From: an uncultured Oscillospiraceae bacterium
GTDB taxonomy: Bacteria > Bacillota > Clostridia > Oscillospirales > Oscillospiraceae
Assembly: GCA_910589085.1 (NCBI GenBank)
Contig: CAJUSG010000010.1
Location: forward strand, 1 to 53,735
Direction of reading: 5' to 3'
DNA: 53,735 bases
In this document: piece after piece, positions 5,167 through 13,507 of the stretch
How positions within the stretch are numbered: the stretch's first letter is position 1
How the letters are laid out: the number at the start of each line of letters is the position of its first letter
Made by a program: the position numbers and the translations under genes
The notes under the pieces: generated by a model
The model's database searches: none
The model's input: the letters and a program-made list of their open reading frames with translations, nothing else
Told to the model about the DNA's origin: nothing

Positions 5167-6480
5167 TTACCGCTCGCACCTCCAGAAAAACGCGCTGTAG
5201 GGGGGCAGCTCGCTGCCGCCGCCGAAGTCGTGCTGTTCCCCGGAGATCAGGTCCACCGCCAGGCCGCAGCCCGCGTCAAAGTGGGCGGTGTAGGGGGCGC
5301 TGTCGGCGTTGATGGCCACCAGTACCCGCTCGCCGTCGCAGGCCCGCTCGAAGATGATCTGCTTGTTGGTGAGCACCACGTTGCGGTAGGCCCCGTAGCA
5401 CAGGGCGCGGCTGCCCTTCTTGGCCCCGGCCAGCTTGGAAATCCAGGCGGTGAGGTCGTTCCACTCCGGCTTCTCCAGGGCGGGGCGGAGCTCGGCGTCG
5501 CTGCCGTGGCCCTTGGCGCCAGTGAGGCCCCACTCGCTGCCGTAGTAGAGGGCGGGCACTCCGGGCATCCCGAAGGCCATGGCCCAGGCGGGGACCAGGT
5601 GGCCGGGGTTGGTGAGCTTGGAGGCGATGCGGTCCACGTCGTGGTTGTCCAGGAAGGACAGCAGGTGCCTGCCCTTGTACAGGGTCCACTGCTCCGGGCC
5701 GAACTGCCGGGCCAGGGAGTGGCCGATCTCGAACATATTCATGGAGTTGAAGGCGGACCACAGCCCCTTGTAGCACTCGTAGTTGGTCACCGAGTGGCAC
5801 ATGTCGTCGGCCATCCAGCGGTTGTAATCCCCGTGGAGGGTCTCACCCATGAGGACAAAGTCGGGCTTGAGGCCGTTGACAAAGGCCCGCAGCTGCTTCA
5901 GGTACTCGGGGGGCAGGCAGTAGGCCACATCCAGCCGCAGGCCGTCGATGCCGAACCGGTCCACCCAGGAGCGGATGGCCTCAAACTGGTGCTCCACCAC
6001 CGCCGGGTTGAACAGATTCAGCTTGACCAGCTCGTTGTGGCCCTCCCAGCCCTCGTACCAGAAGCCGTCGTTATAGTTGGTGTTGCCGTCGAAGCTGATG
6101 TGGAACCAGTCCTTGTATGGGCTGTCCCACCTCTTCTCCTGCACGTCCTTGAAGGCCCAGAAGCCCCGGCCCACATGGTTGAAGACCCCGTCCAGCATCA
6201 CCCGCAGACCGGCGTCGTGAAAGGCCCGGCACACCCTGGCCAGGTCGTCGTCGGTCCCCAGCCGGGGGTCGGTATGGAAGTAGTCCCGGGTGTCGTAGCC
6301 GTGGCGGTCGCTGTCGAACACCGGGTTGAGCAGGACGGTATCCGCCCCCGTCTGTTTGATATGGTCCACCCAGTCCAGCAGGCGCAGGATCCGGGGCTCT
6401 GTCCTGCCGTCGTTCTCCGCCGGCGCGCCGCACAGGCCCAGGGGGTAGATTTGATAGATGACTGATTCGTCAAACCACAT
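5167..6480 (-). CDS. alpha-amylase family (GH13) glycoside hydrolase, cyclomaltodextrinase-like
   Basis: 437 residues with no signal peptide, so cytoplasmic. All four GH13 regions are visible: DGVFNHVG (region I), GLRLDVAY with the nucleophile Asp (II), LMGETLHG with the acid/base Glu (III) and FLDNHDVDR with the transition-state Asp (IV). The start (MWFDESVIYQIYPLGLCG) resembles cyclomaltodextrinase/neopullulanase-type enzymes without their N-terminal starch-binding domain. It probably breaks down imported malto-oligosaccharides; exact specificity cannot be read. Start ATG 6480 follows GAAAGGAG. It is a single gene flanked by terminators. Confidence 0.88.
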   Translation of the reverse strand: MWFDESVIYQIYPLGLCGAPAENDGRTEPRILRLLDWVDHIKQTGADTVLLNPVFDSDRHGYDTRDYFHTDPRLGTDDDLARVCRAFHDAGLRVMLDGVFNHVGRGFWAFKDVQEKRWDSPYKDWFHISFDGNTNYNDGFWYEGWEGHNELVKLNLFNPAVVEHQFEAIRSWVDRFGIDGLRLDVAYCLPPEYLKQLRAFVNGLKPDFVLMGETLHGDYNRWMADDMCHSVTNYECYKGLWSAFNSMNMFEIGHSLARQFGPEQWTLYKGRHLLSFLDNHDVDRIASKLTNPGHLVPAWAMAFGMPGVPALYYGSEWGLTGAKGHGSDAELRPALEKPEWNDLTAWISKLAGAKKGSRALCYGAYRNVVLTNKQIIFERACDGERVLVAINADSAPYTAHFDAGCGLAVDLISGEQHDFGGGSELPPYSAFFWRCER

Positions 6481-6572
6481 GTTGCATTTCTCCTTTCGCC
6501 CGATGGGGCGGGTATTTGCCTGTCTATCATACTACATTCGGGCCATTCCCGCAAGTGGAAGCTGGCGGGAGT

Positions 6573-6605
6573 AAAAGAGGGCCGGGGGATTTGTCCCCCG
6601 GCCCT
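6573..6605 (-). terminator. terminator of chemoreceptor gene
   Basis: An 11-bp stem AGGGCCGGGGG (6578-6588) / CCCCCGGCCCT (6595-6605), followed on the minus strand by TTTT. Confidence 0.85.
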
Positions 6606-6616
6606 TCTGGGCTGAT

Positions 6617-8293
6617 TTACCAGCGGGCGTCCCGCTTCAGGCGGAAGGAGCTCACAAGGTTTTTGAGAAGGCTGGCCTGAGAGGACAGCTCCTCGCTGGC
6701 GGCCGCGCTCTGTTCGCTGGTGGCGGAGTTGGTCTGGACGACGGAGGAGATCTGGTCGATGCCCTCGGTGACCTGGGTGATGGCGGTGGTCTGGTTCTCC
6801 ACGGCCTCCACCACGATGGACATCTTGGCGGTGACCCCGCCGGCGCTCTCGCTGGTGCGCTCCAGGGACTGGGTGACCTTGCTCACCACGTCGCTGCCCT
6901 CGGTGACGGCGGCGATGGAGCTCTCAATCAGGTCCTTGGTGGCCTTGGCGGCCTCGTCGGACCGGTTGGCCAGGTTGCGCACCTCGTCGGCCACCACGGC
7001 GAAGCCCTTGCCGGCGGAGCCCGCACGGGCGGCCTCCACGGCGGCGTTCAGGGCCAGGATATTAGTCTGGAAGGCGATATTCTCGATGGCGGCGATGATC
7101 TTGCTGATCTCCTCGGAGGAGTTGGAAATTTTATCCATAGCGGTATTCAGCTGCTTGACATACTCCACGCTGATGCCCAGCTGGGCGCCGGCCTGATCCA
7201 CAAACTGACCGGCCTCCCGGGTGGCCTGGGCGGTCCGTTTGGCGTTGTCGGCGATCTCGTTGACGGTGGCGGACAGCTCCTGGACGGAGCTGGCCTGCTG
7301 GGTGGCGCCCTGGGCCAGGGCCTGGGCGCTGTTGGACACCTGGGTGGAGCCGGCGGACACCTGCTCGGCGCTCTCGCGAATCTGGCCCACGGTGCTGTTC
7401 AGCCGGTCGCCGATGCCGTCCAGGGAGCGGCGGATGGAGGCGAAATCGCCCACATACTCCTGCTGAGCGGTGTTGGTCAGGTCGCCGTTGGAGATGGAGT
7501 CCAGCACGCTGGAGATCTCCCCTATGTAGGACCGCATACGGCGGATGGTCTCGTCAAAGATCTGCCCCAGGGTGCCCACCTCGTCGTTGGAGTGGACGCT
7601 GATCTGGATATCCTCGCCGCTGGTCAGGCCCAGGTCGCCGTGGGCCAGCCGGTCGGCCACCTGGGTGATCTCGGCCAGGGGATAGGAGACCGTCTTCTTC
7701 AGGAGGGAGGACATAACCAGGATACAGACGGCGATGACGGCGATGCTCACTATGGTGGACAGAATGATGGTGATAAGAATCTGCCGGTTGGCCTCGGCGC
7801 TGGAGATGCCGGCGAAGATCAGGCCGTCGACTTTGCCGTCGGCGTCCCGGGTGGGGACATAGGAGCACAGATATTCCTCATTGAGAATGGTGGCCCGGCC
7901 CACGTAGGACTGTCCCTGCTGGAGCACGATGTTGGACAGCTTGTCGGACAGCTTGGTGCCCACCGCCCGCTGGCCGTTCTGAACCACGGTGGTATAGGCC
8001 CGGGTGTCGCCCTCAAAGATGGTGAATTGACAGCCCATGCGGCTCTCCAGCTCATCCAGCAGCTCATTCTTGTCCTCGGTGCCATCAGTCTGGCTGAGGA
8101 CATAGGCCAGCATGTTGGTGCCGTTGGTGCAGCGCTCCTTCAGCATTCCTGTGGCCAGGCTGCGGAACATGATGGTGCACATGCCAACCGCGAAAATGAC
8201 CGATACGATCTGCATAATGACAACCATGTTGCCGACCTTCTGGCCAATGCGCCTGTACTTTTTGCCGCTCTTGGGCAGCTGAATTTTGCTCAT
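6617..8293 (-). CDS. methyl-accepting chemotaxis protein
   Basis: 558 residues. A basic N-terminus leads into a membrane segment (about residues 22-46), a periplasm-side sensor of about 130 residues that looks like a single Cache domain (GMLKERCTNGT ... GRATILNEEYLCSYVPTRD), a second membrane segment (about 172-196), a HAMP region (PLAEITQVADRLAHGDL) and a long coiled signalling domain. The hairpin tip KIIAAIENIAFQTNILALNA, followed by AARAGSAGKGFAVVADEVR, is the CheA/CheW contact region. The same module is nearly repeated in the receptor at 52019. The ligand is unknown. Start ATG 8293 has GGAGTGAG upstream. Confidence 0.93.
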   Translation of the reverse strand: MSKIQLPKSGKKYRRIGQKVGNMVVIMQIVSVIFAVGMCTIMFRSLATGMLKERCTNGTNMLAYVLSQTDGTEDKNELLDELESRMGCQFTIFEGDTRAYTTVVQNGQRAVGTKLSDKLSNIVLQQGQSYVGRATILNEEYLCSYVPTRDADGKVDGLIFAGISSAEANRQILITIILSTIVSIAVIAVCILVMSSLLKKTVSYPLAEITQVADRLAHGDLGLTSGEDIQISVHSNDEVGTLGQIFDETIRRMRSYIGEISSVLDSISNGDLTNTAQQEYVGDFASIRRSLDGIGDRLNSTVGQIRESAEQVSAGSTQVSNSAQALAQGATQQASSVQELSATVNEIADNAKRTAQATREAGQFVDQAGAQLGISVEYVKQLNTAMDKISNSSEEISKIIAAIENIAFQTNILALNAAVEAARAGSAGKGFAVVADEVRNLANRSDEAAKATKDLIESSIAAVTEGSDVVSKVTQSLERTSESAGGVTAKMSIVVEAVENQTTAITQVTEGIDQISSVVQTNSATSEQSAAASEELSSQASLLKNLVSSFRLKRDARW

Positions 8294-8417
8294 TGCTTGC
8301 TCACTCCATCTGTCAAAATTTCATAAGCGGGTACACTACCCAGCCTATCAAGTATAATAGGAAGGAATATTTTTTGCAAGCATCTTTTTGCTTTTTTAAA
8401 TGGCCGTTTCCAAGAAC

Positions 8418-9548
8418 TCACTTCAGCGCGTCAGACACCTTGAGCAGGGTGTCCTCGTGGGTGTGGTCCACCAGGTGGGTATAGATTTTTCCAGTGGTGG
8501 CGGGGGTGGCGTGGCCCAGGGCCTTGCCGATGTCGAAGAGGGGCACCCCCTGGAAGGAGGCCACGGTGGCGAAGGAGTGGCGCAGGCCGTGAAGGGTGAC
8601 CCGGGGCAGGTCATTTTTTCGCACGAACCGGGTAAAGGCCAGGGACAGGGCGTTGGGGGAGTATGGCAGGCATTTGTGGTCCAGCACCACGAACTGGCTG
8701 GGTTCCTTCAGCCGCCCCTCCCGAAAGAGCCTGTCCTGGCGGGTCAGCTCCGTCTGGAGCAGCCGGGCCACGTCGTCTGGCATGTAGAGGGTGCGCACCG
8801 AGGAGCGGGTTTTGGTCTCCTTCTGGAGGATGGTGGCGCCGAAGGCGGTGCGGGCCTCCTTGATGGAGAGCAGCTGGCGCTGAAAGTCGATGCACTCCCA
8901 TTTCAGGCCGCAGATTTCCTCCCGCCGCAGCCCCAGGCTGCCGGCCAGCCGGGCGGGGAGCTCCAGGGAGTGGCCCTCCAGCAGGGTGTAGAGCTGCTTG
9001 AGCTCCTCCGGCCGGTAGTAGGAGGCCTCCTTCTGCTTGGCCCGGGGGGGCTCCACCTTGTCCATGGGGGACTGGAGCAGCTTGTCCTGGCGCACGGCCG
9101 CCCGCAGGGCGGAGGAGAGCAGGTCGTGGTGCCGCCGCAGGGTATTGGAGCACAGGCCCACGTTTTGCTGGACCTGAATGTAGTACTGCTGGATGTCCAT
9201 AGGGGTGAGCTTGAGCAGGGGGATGTGCCCCAGGCCGGGGAGCAGGTGGTTGTCGATAATCTTCTGGTAGCCGTAGACGGTGGTCTCCGCCCGGGTGGGC
9301 CGGACGATGTTGTCCATCCAGCTCTCCAGCCAGTCGGCCAGGGTGAGGTCGTGCTTGGGGGTGCGGAGCTCCTGCTCCCGGTGGGTCAAAAAGTCCCGCA
9401 GGCCCATCCGGGCGGCGTAGAGGGTCCGGTAGGTCTGATACCGCTTGACCCGCCTGCCCTCCTTGTCCTTGCCCAGGTCCATGCTGACGTAGTAGATTTT
9501 CCGAATGTCGTCATAGGAAATGTTGCGCTCTACTGTCTTTCTTGCCAT
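8418..9548 (-). CDS. tyrosine recombinase / site-specific integrase
   Basis: 376 residues from ATG 9548, chosen because GGAGG lies eight bases upstream; longer in-frame sequence is not coding. The N-terminus (ISYDDIRKIYYVSMDLGKD) resembles the arm-binding domain of phage and ICE integrases, residues about 60-160 hold the SAM-like core-binding domain, and the catalytic part shows GLRREEICGLKW (first Arg), LHGLRHSFAT (HxxR), LGHATPATTGKIYTH (second His and the Tyr nucleophile). All catalytic residues are present. It stands alone: no excisionase, tRNA or obvious attachment repeat is seen near it, so it may be a remnant of a lost element or a domesticated recombinase. Confidence 0.88.
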   Translation of the reverse strand: MARKTVERNISYDDIRKIYYVSMDLGKDKEGRRVKRYQTYRTLYAARMGLRDFLTHREQELRTPKHDLTLADWLESWMDNIVRPTRAETTVYGYQKIIDNHLLPGLGHIPLLKLTPMDIQQYYIQVQQNVGLCSNTLRRHHDLLSSALRAAVRQDKLLQSPMDKVEPPRAKQKEASYYRPEELKQLYTLLEGHSLELPARLAGSLGLRREEICGLKWECIDFQRQLLSIKEARTAFGATILQKETKTRSSVRTLYMPDDVARLLQTELTRQDRLFREGRLKEPSQFVVLDHKCLPYSPNALSLAFTRFVRKNDLPRVTLHGLRHSFATVASFQGVPLFDIGKALGHATPATTGKIYTHLVDHTHEDTLLKVSDALK

Positions 9549-9782
9549 AGTGTTGACCTCCATATCTTTTTCTCTTCGGGTGTTTTCTCCGGAATTGGAA
9601 AGAAATTTACCCAAGAAAGAATATGAGGCATAAAAGGGAGAAGAACAAGATATTTTGTCGAAAAAAATCGAAAAAAGTAAAAAATGTTGACAGGTGTGGA
9701 AAGAGGGGCTTTCGGATGGGGGGAATCTGTGGTAGAATGTGGACAGAAAACGCCGGGCCTGGCCCGGAGAGGGGATGCTGCT

Positions 9783-11363
9783 GTGATAAGGATCGGAAAC
9801 CTGTCCCTGCCGCTGGAGGCTGGGGAGGAGGGGCTGCGGAAGCGGGCGGCCCGGGCGCTGGGGGTGCGCCCCGGGGCGCTGGGCGAGCTGGAGATTGTCC
9901 GCCAGTCGATTGACGCCCGGGACAAGCACAATGTCCGCTATGTGTACACCGTGGAGGTGTCCATGCCCCAGGAGGGGGCCGTGGTGCGGGCCGCTCCGGG
10001 AAAGAATATTACCCTGGCGGAACGGACCCCCTATGTCTTTCCGGCGGTGGGCCGGAGGTCGTCCCTGCCCCCGGTGGTGGTGGGGATGGGCCCGGCAGGG
10101 CTGTTTGCCGCCCTGTTCCTGGCCCGGAACGGCTTGCCCTGCGTGGTTCTGGAGCGGGGACAGGATGTTGACAGGCGCACCCTGGACGTGGGGGAGTTCT
10201 GGGCCACGGGGGTGCTGGACGAGAGCTCCAATGTCCAGTTTGGGGAGGGGGGCGCGGGCACCTTCTCGGACGGCAAGCTGACCACCGGCACCCACGATCC
10301 GCGGATCTCCGCCGTGCTGGAGGCCCTGGTAGAGGCGGGCGCCCCCGCCGATGTAAGTTATTCCCACAAGCCCCATATCGGCACCGACGTCCTTCGGGAG
10401 GTGGTGAAGGCCATCCGGAAGGAGCTGATTTCCCTGGGCTGTGATATCCGCTTCGGCCATAGGCTCACCGGCCTGACGGTGAGCGGGGGCGCGCTGACGG
10501 GGGTGGAGGCGGAGGGGCCCCGGGGGCGCTGTCTGCTGGCCGCCGACGCCCTGGTGCTGGCCCCCGGCCACTCCGCCCGGGATACCTTCGCCATGCTCCG
10601 GGAGGCGGGGGTGCCCATGGAGCGGAAGAGCTTCGCGGTGGGGGTGCGGATTGAGCACAGCCAGGAGGCGGTCAGCCTCCGCCAGTACGGCCCGGCCTGG
10701 GAGAAGCTGCCCCCCTCCGACTACAAGCTGGCCTGTCACCTGCCCAACGGCCGGTCGGCCTTCACCTTCTGCGTCTGCCCCGGGGGAGAGGTGGTGGCCG
10801 CCGCCTCCCGGCAGGGGGGCGTGGTCACCAACGGCATGAGCCGGCGGGCCCGGGACGGAAGGAACATCAATGGCGGTCTGCTGGTGGGGGTGACCCCCGA
10901 GGATTTTCCCGGGGACGATGTGCTGTCCGGCGTCCGCTTTCAGGAGGGCTGGGAGCGGGCCGCCTTCCGGCTGGGGGGCGGCGGGTTTCGGGCCCCCGCC
11001 CAGCGGGTGGAGGACTTTTTACAAAACCGGCCCTCTCAGGGCCCCGGGGCTATCCTGCCCACCTACCGCCCCGGGGTGACCTGGACCGACCTGCGGCCCT
11101 GCCTGCCCGGCTATGTGACGGATACCCTGGCCCGGGCCATCCCCCTGCTGGACGGGAAGCTCCGCGGCTTTGCCGCCCCGGACGGGGTGCTCACCGGGGT
11201 GGAGACCCGGTCCTCCTCCCCGGTGCGCATCCTCCGGGACGAGGGCTGCCAGTCGGCGGTCCGGGGCCTCTTCCCCTGCGGGGAGGGGGCGGGCTACGCC
11301 GGGGGCATCGTCTCGGCGGCGGTGGACGGCATCCGGGTGGCCGAGGCGGTGGCCAGAGGCTAG
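9783..11363 (+). CDS. FAD-dependent oxidoreductase (NAD(FAD)-utilizing dehydrogenase family)
   Basis: 526 residues from GTG 9783 (GAGAGGGG upstream); the open frame before that has no good start. The N-terminal 85 residues (IRIGNLSLPLEAGEEGLRKR ...) form the small basic domain typical of this family, then PVVVGMGPAGLFAALFLARN (about residues 97-116) is a Rossmann GxGxxG dinucleotide-binding motif followed by LERG. FGEGGAGTFSDGKLTTG and the C-terminal CGEGAGYAGGIVSAAVDG are also family signatures. The substrate is not known for most members. It is monocistronic: a terminator follows at 11389. Confidence 0.85.
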   Translation: MIRIGNLSLPLEAGEEGLRKRAARALGVRPGALGELEIVRQSIDARDKHNVRYVYTVEVSMPQEGAVVRAAPGKNITLAERTPYVFPAVGRRSSLPPVVVGMGPAGLFAALFLARNGLPCVVLERGQDVDRRTLDVGEFWATGVLDESSNVQFGEGGAGTFSDGKLTTGTHDPRISAVLEALVEAGAPADVSYSHKPHIGTDVLREVVKAIRKELISLGCDIRFGHRLTGLTVSGGALTGVEAEGPRGRCLLAADALVLAPGHSARDTFAMLREAGVPMERKSFAVGVRIEHSQEAVSLRQYGPAWEKLPPSDYKLACHLPNGRSAFTFCVCPGGEVVAAASRQGGVVTNGMSRRARDGRNINGGLLVGVTPEDFPGDDVLSGVRFQEGWERAAFRLGGGGFRAPAQRVEDFLQNRPSQGPGAILPTYRPGVTWTDLRPCLPGYVTDTLARAIPLLDGKLRGFAAPDGVLTGVETRSSSPVRILRDEGCQSAVRGLFPCGEGAGYAGGIVSAAVDGIRVAEAVARG

Positions 11364-11388
11364 CGGAGATATTTTCCATATGAAGAAG

Positions 11389-11416
11389 GCCGCAGTCTTA
11401 GGATTGCGGCTTTTTT
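11389..11416 (+). terminator. terminator after FAD oxidoreductase, overlapping next promoter
   Basis: GCCGCAGTC (11389-11397) pairs with GATTGCGGC (11402-11410), one G-T wobble, followed by six T. Its 3' arm contains the -35 box of the next gene. Confidence 0.85.
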
Positions 11417-11432
11417 GCCGATATGGTATAAT
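11404..11432 (+). promoter_or_regulatory. promoter of GH25 gene
   Basis: TTGCGG (11404-11409), a 17-base spacer and TATAAT (11427-11432). The -35 lies in the 3' arm of the preceding terminator. Confidence 0.75.
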
Positions 11433-11465
11433 AGCAGAAACTGTCGAAGCAGGGAGGAGAAGGCT

Positions 11466-12446
11466 ATGAACACATACCCGCCTGAATGGGAGACCTCACA
11501 GGGACAGCCGCCGGAGCATGAACTGCCTCCGGAGGCGCCGGCCCGCTGGCAGCCGCCCCCGCCGGAGCCGCCCAGGCCGGTCCGCAGGGGCGGAGACGGG
11601 CTGAGCAGGCTGGCCCTGGGCATCTCGGCCGCCGCTCTGATTGTGGCGGGAGCGGCCCTCCTTCTCACCCTGTGGCCGGAGAAGGAGCCGGCCCCCGCCC
11701 CCGCGCCCCCGGAGCCGCCCGTCACCTTCCAGTTCGGCGGACAGACCCTGACCCCTCTGGAGGGGATGCCCCTGAATCCCTACGACCGTTCGGCCTTTGT
11801 GGTGGACAGCCGGGGCAGGGTGCTCTATGAGAAGGACGGGAAGACGGCGAAGACGGGGGTGGACGTATCCACCTATCAGGGCGAGGTGGACTGGCAGGCG
11901 GTGGCGGCGGACGGCATCGACTTTGCCATTCTGCGGCTGGGCTATCGGGGGTATACCGAGGGCGGCCTGTTCATGGACGAGAGCTTTTCCAGAAACCTCC
12001 AGGGGGCGCTGGACGCCGGCCTGGAGGTAGGGGTCTACTTCTTTTCCCAGGCAATTACCCCGGAGGAGGCCGAGGCCGAGGCGGCCTATATCCTGAACGC
12101 CATAGACGGGTACACGGTTACCTACCCCATCGCCTTCGACTGGGAGCCCATCGCCCCGGGCAGCAACGCCCGCACCGAGGGCCTGGACAGGGAGACGCTG
12201 ACCCGGTGTGCCGCGGCCTTCTGCCGGAAGGTTGAGGAGGCGGGCTACCGCCCGGCGGTCTACTTCAACCAGACCCTGGGCTATCTGCGCTATGATCTGC
12301 GGGAGCTGACGGATTACGACCTCTGGCTGGCGGAGTACGACAGCAAGCCGGATTTCTACTACCACTTCGACCTGTGGCAGTACAGCCACACCGGCCAGGT
12401 GGCCGGGATCGAGGGCAATGTGGACCTGGACCTGGACCTGCGGTAA
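11466..12446 (+). CDS. membrane-anchored GH25 muramidase (lysozyme)
   Basis: 326 residues from ATG 11466 (GGAGGAGAAGG upstream). The cytoplasmic N-terminus is rich in Pro and Glu (about residues 1-43), followed by one membrane segment (about 45-67, LALGISAAALIVAGAALLLT) and a Pro/Ala linker, so the enzyme domain faces outward. The catalytic domain begins at KTGVDVSTYQGEVDWQAV; YPIAFDWEPI holds the conserved Asp and Glu pair of GH25, and the domain ends with DLWQYSHTGQVAGIEGNVDL, a family signature. It should cut the N-acetylmuramic acid-N-acetylglucosamine bond of peptidoglycan. It is a single gene between two terminators. Confidence 0.9.
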   Translation: MNTYPPEWETSQGQPPEHELPPEAPARWQPPPPEPPRPVRRGGDGLSRLALGISAAALIVAGAALLLTLWPEKEPAPAPAPPEPPVTFQFGGQTLTPLEGMPLNPYDRSAFVVDSRGRVLYEKDGKTAKTGVDVSTYQGEVDWQAVAADGIDFAILRLGYRGYTEGGLFMDESFSRNLQGALDAGLEVGVYFFSQAITPEEAEAEAAYILNAIDGYTVTYPIAFDWEPIAPGSNARTEGLDRETLTRCAAAFCRKVEEAGYRPAVYFNQTLGYLRYDLRELTDYDLWLAEYDSKPDFYYHFDLWQYSHTGQVAGIEGNVDLDLDLR

Positions 12447-12484
12447 AAAACTGTGCCCTCCCGCTTGGGAGGGCACAGCCTTTT
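12445..12484. terminator. bidirectional terminator between convergent genes
   Basis: CTGTGCCCTCCC (12451-12462) pairs perfectly with GGGAGGGCACAG (12467-12478) over GCTT, with AAAAAA on the left and CCTTTT on the right. Confidence 0.9.
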
Positions 12485-13340
12485 ACTGGACATGGGTGTG
12501 GTTGTTGATGTGATTGGCGCAGTAGCAGTAGTAGCCGTTGCACTTGGAGCAGTAGCGGAATTCCATACCGGGGTCGTCCTGGTCGGTCACCCCGCACACA
12601 GCGCACTTGTGCAGGTAGCCCCGGCGCTCCCGCAGCTCCTTCTGGGCCCTTTTGAAGTTGATGGTCTGGGCGGAGGTCCTCCGCTTGGTTTTGGCGAAGA
12701 GGTAGCGGAAATCGGGCCAGAAGAAGATGAGATAGTTCAGAATCGCTACCACGGGCAGCAGCGCGCCGGCCCAGTACCCCATAATCAGGTTGCTCAGCAC
12801 CGCCCAGACGAACAGCGCTCCGTCCAGCCAGGCGATCCACTTGACCCTGACGGGGAGGATCATGAACAGGAGGATCTCCATATTGGGGTAGAGGGTGGCG
12901 AAGGCGAAGAACATGGACAGGTTGACGTAGGACATGGAGGCGTAGCCCGTGAGCATACCATAGAGGATATTCAGCACCACGCCGCCCAGGTAGAACACGG
13001 TAAACTTTGTGGTGCCCCACTCCCGCTCCAGCAGGCTGCCGATCCACCAGTAGAAGTAAGCGGAGATCAGCACAAAGAAGATGCCGGTGCCCCGGAAGAA
13101 GAGGAGGTCTCCGCTCTCCGAGAGGAAGACGAAGCTCACCAGCCGCCAGATTTGGCCGCGGAGGATGGCGGACCGGCTGAAGCTGAGGATGGAGGCCAGA
13201 GACAGCCCGCCCATGCTGAACAGATCGATAAGGTAGATGGCCACGTTCCCCACGGCGATGTACAGCATCAGGTTCGGGATACCGAATTTTGGGTGCCGGG
13301 CGCAGAATTTGTCCAGCCAGCTGACATTATTTTGATACAT
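12483..13340 (-). CDS. rhomboid-like membrane protein with C-terminal Cys/His cluster
   Basis: 285 residues from ATG 13340 (GAGGAGG upstream). Residues about 20-210 contain about six hydrophobic segments. LEREWGTTKFTVFYLGG matches the region after rhomboid helix 3. The protease residues are not intact: the catalytic GxSG is replaced by VNLSMF and the catalytic His region reads GYWAG instead of AHxxG, so it is probably an inactive rhomboid relative. The C-terminal 45 residues carry CAVCGVTDQD ... RYCSKCNGYYCYCANHINNH, likely one or two zinc sites. Function unknown; a membrane-bound adaptor or quality-control role is only a guess. Confidence 0.65.
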   Translation of the reverse strand: MYQNNVSWLDKFCARHPKFGIPNLMLYIAVGNVAIYLIDLFSMGGLSLASILSFSRSAILRGQIWRLVSFVFLSESGDLLFFRGTGIFFVLISAYFYWWIGSLLEREWGTTKFTVFYLGGVVLNILYGMLTGYASMSYVNLSMFFAFATLYPNMEILLFMILPVRVKWIAWLDGALFVWAVLSNLIMGYWAGALLPVVAILNYLIFFWPDFRYLFAKTKRRTSAQTINFKRAQKELRERRGYLHKCAVCGVTDQDDPGMEFRYCSKCNGYYCYCANHINNHTHVQ

Positions 13341-13507
13341 AGGCGGAAGCCTCCTCAATGTTGATTTCATATAAAATACATTGTACCCGCTTTTTGGGGG
13401 AAAGTCTACAGCTAAAGTGTGAACAAATTTCACTTCCCCTTTTCGGAAAAGTGTGCTAAGATAACGGGGACAAAACCTCTGGCACAGACCAGACAGGGAG
13501 GATTACC

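Noticed and set aside
9549..10739. Long N-terminal extension of the integrase frame
   Set aside because: It overlaps the oxidoreductase on the other strand, has low-complexity composition, and a strong GGAGG marks the start at 9548.
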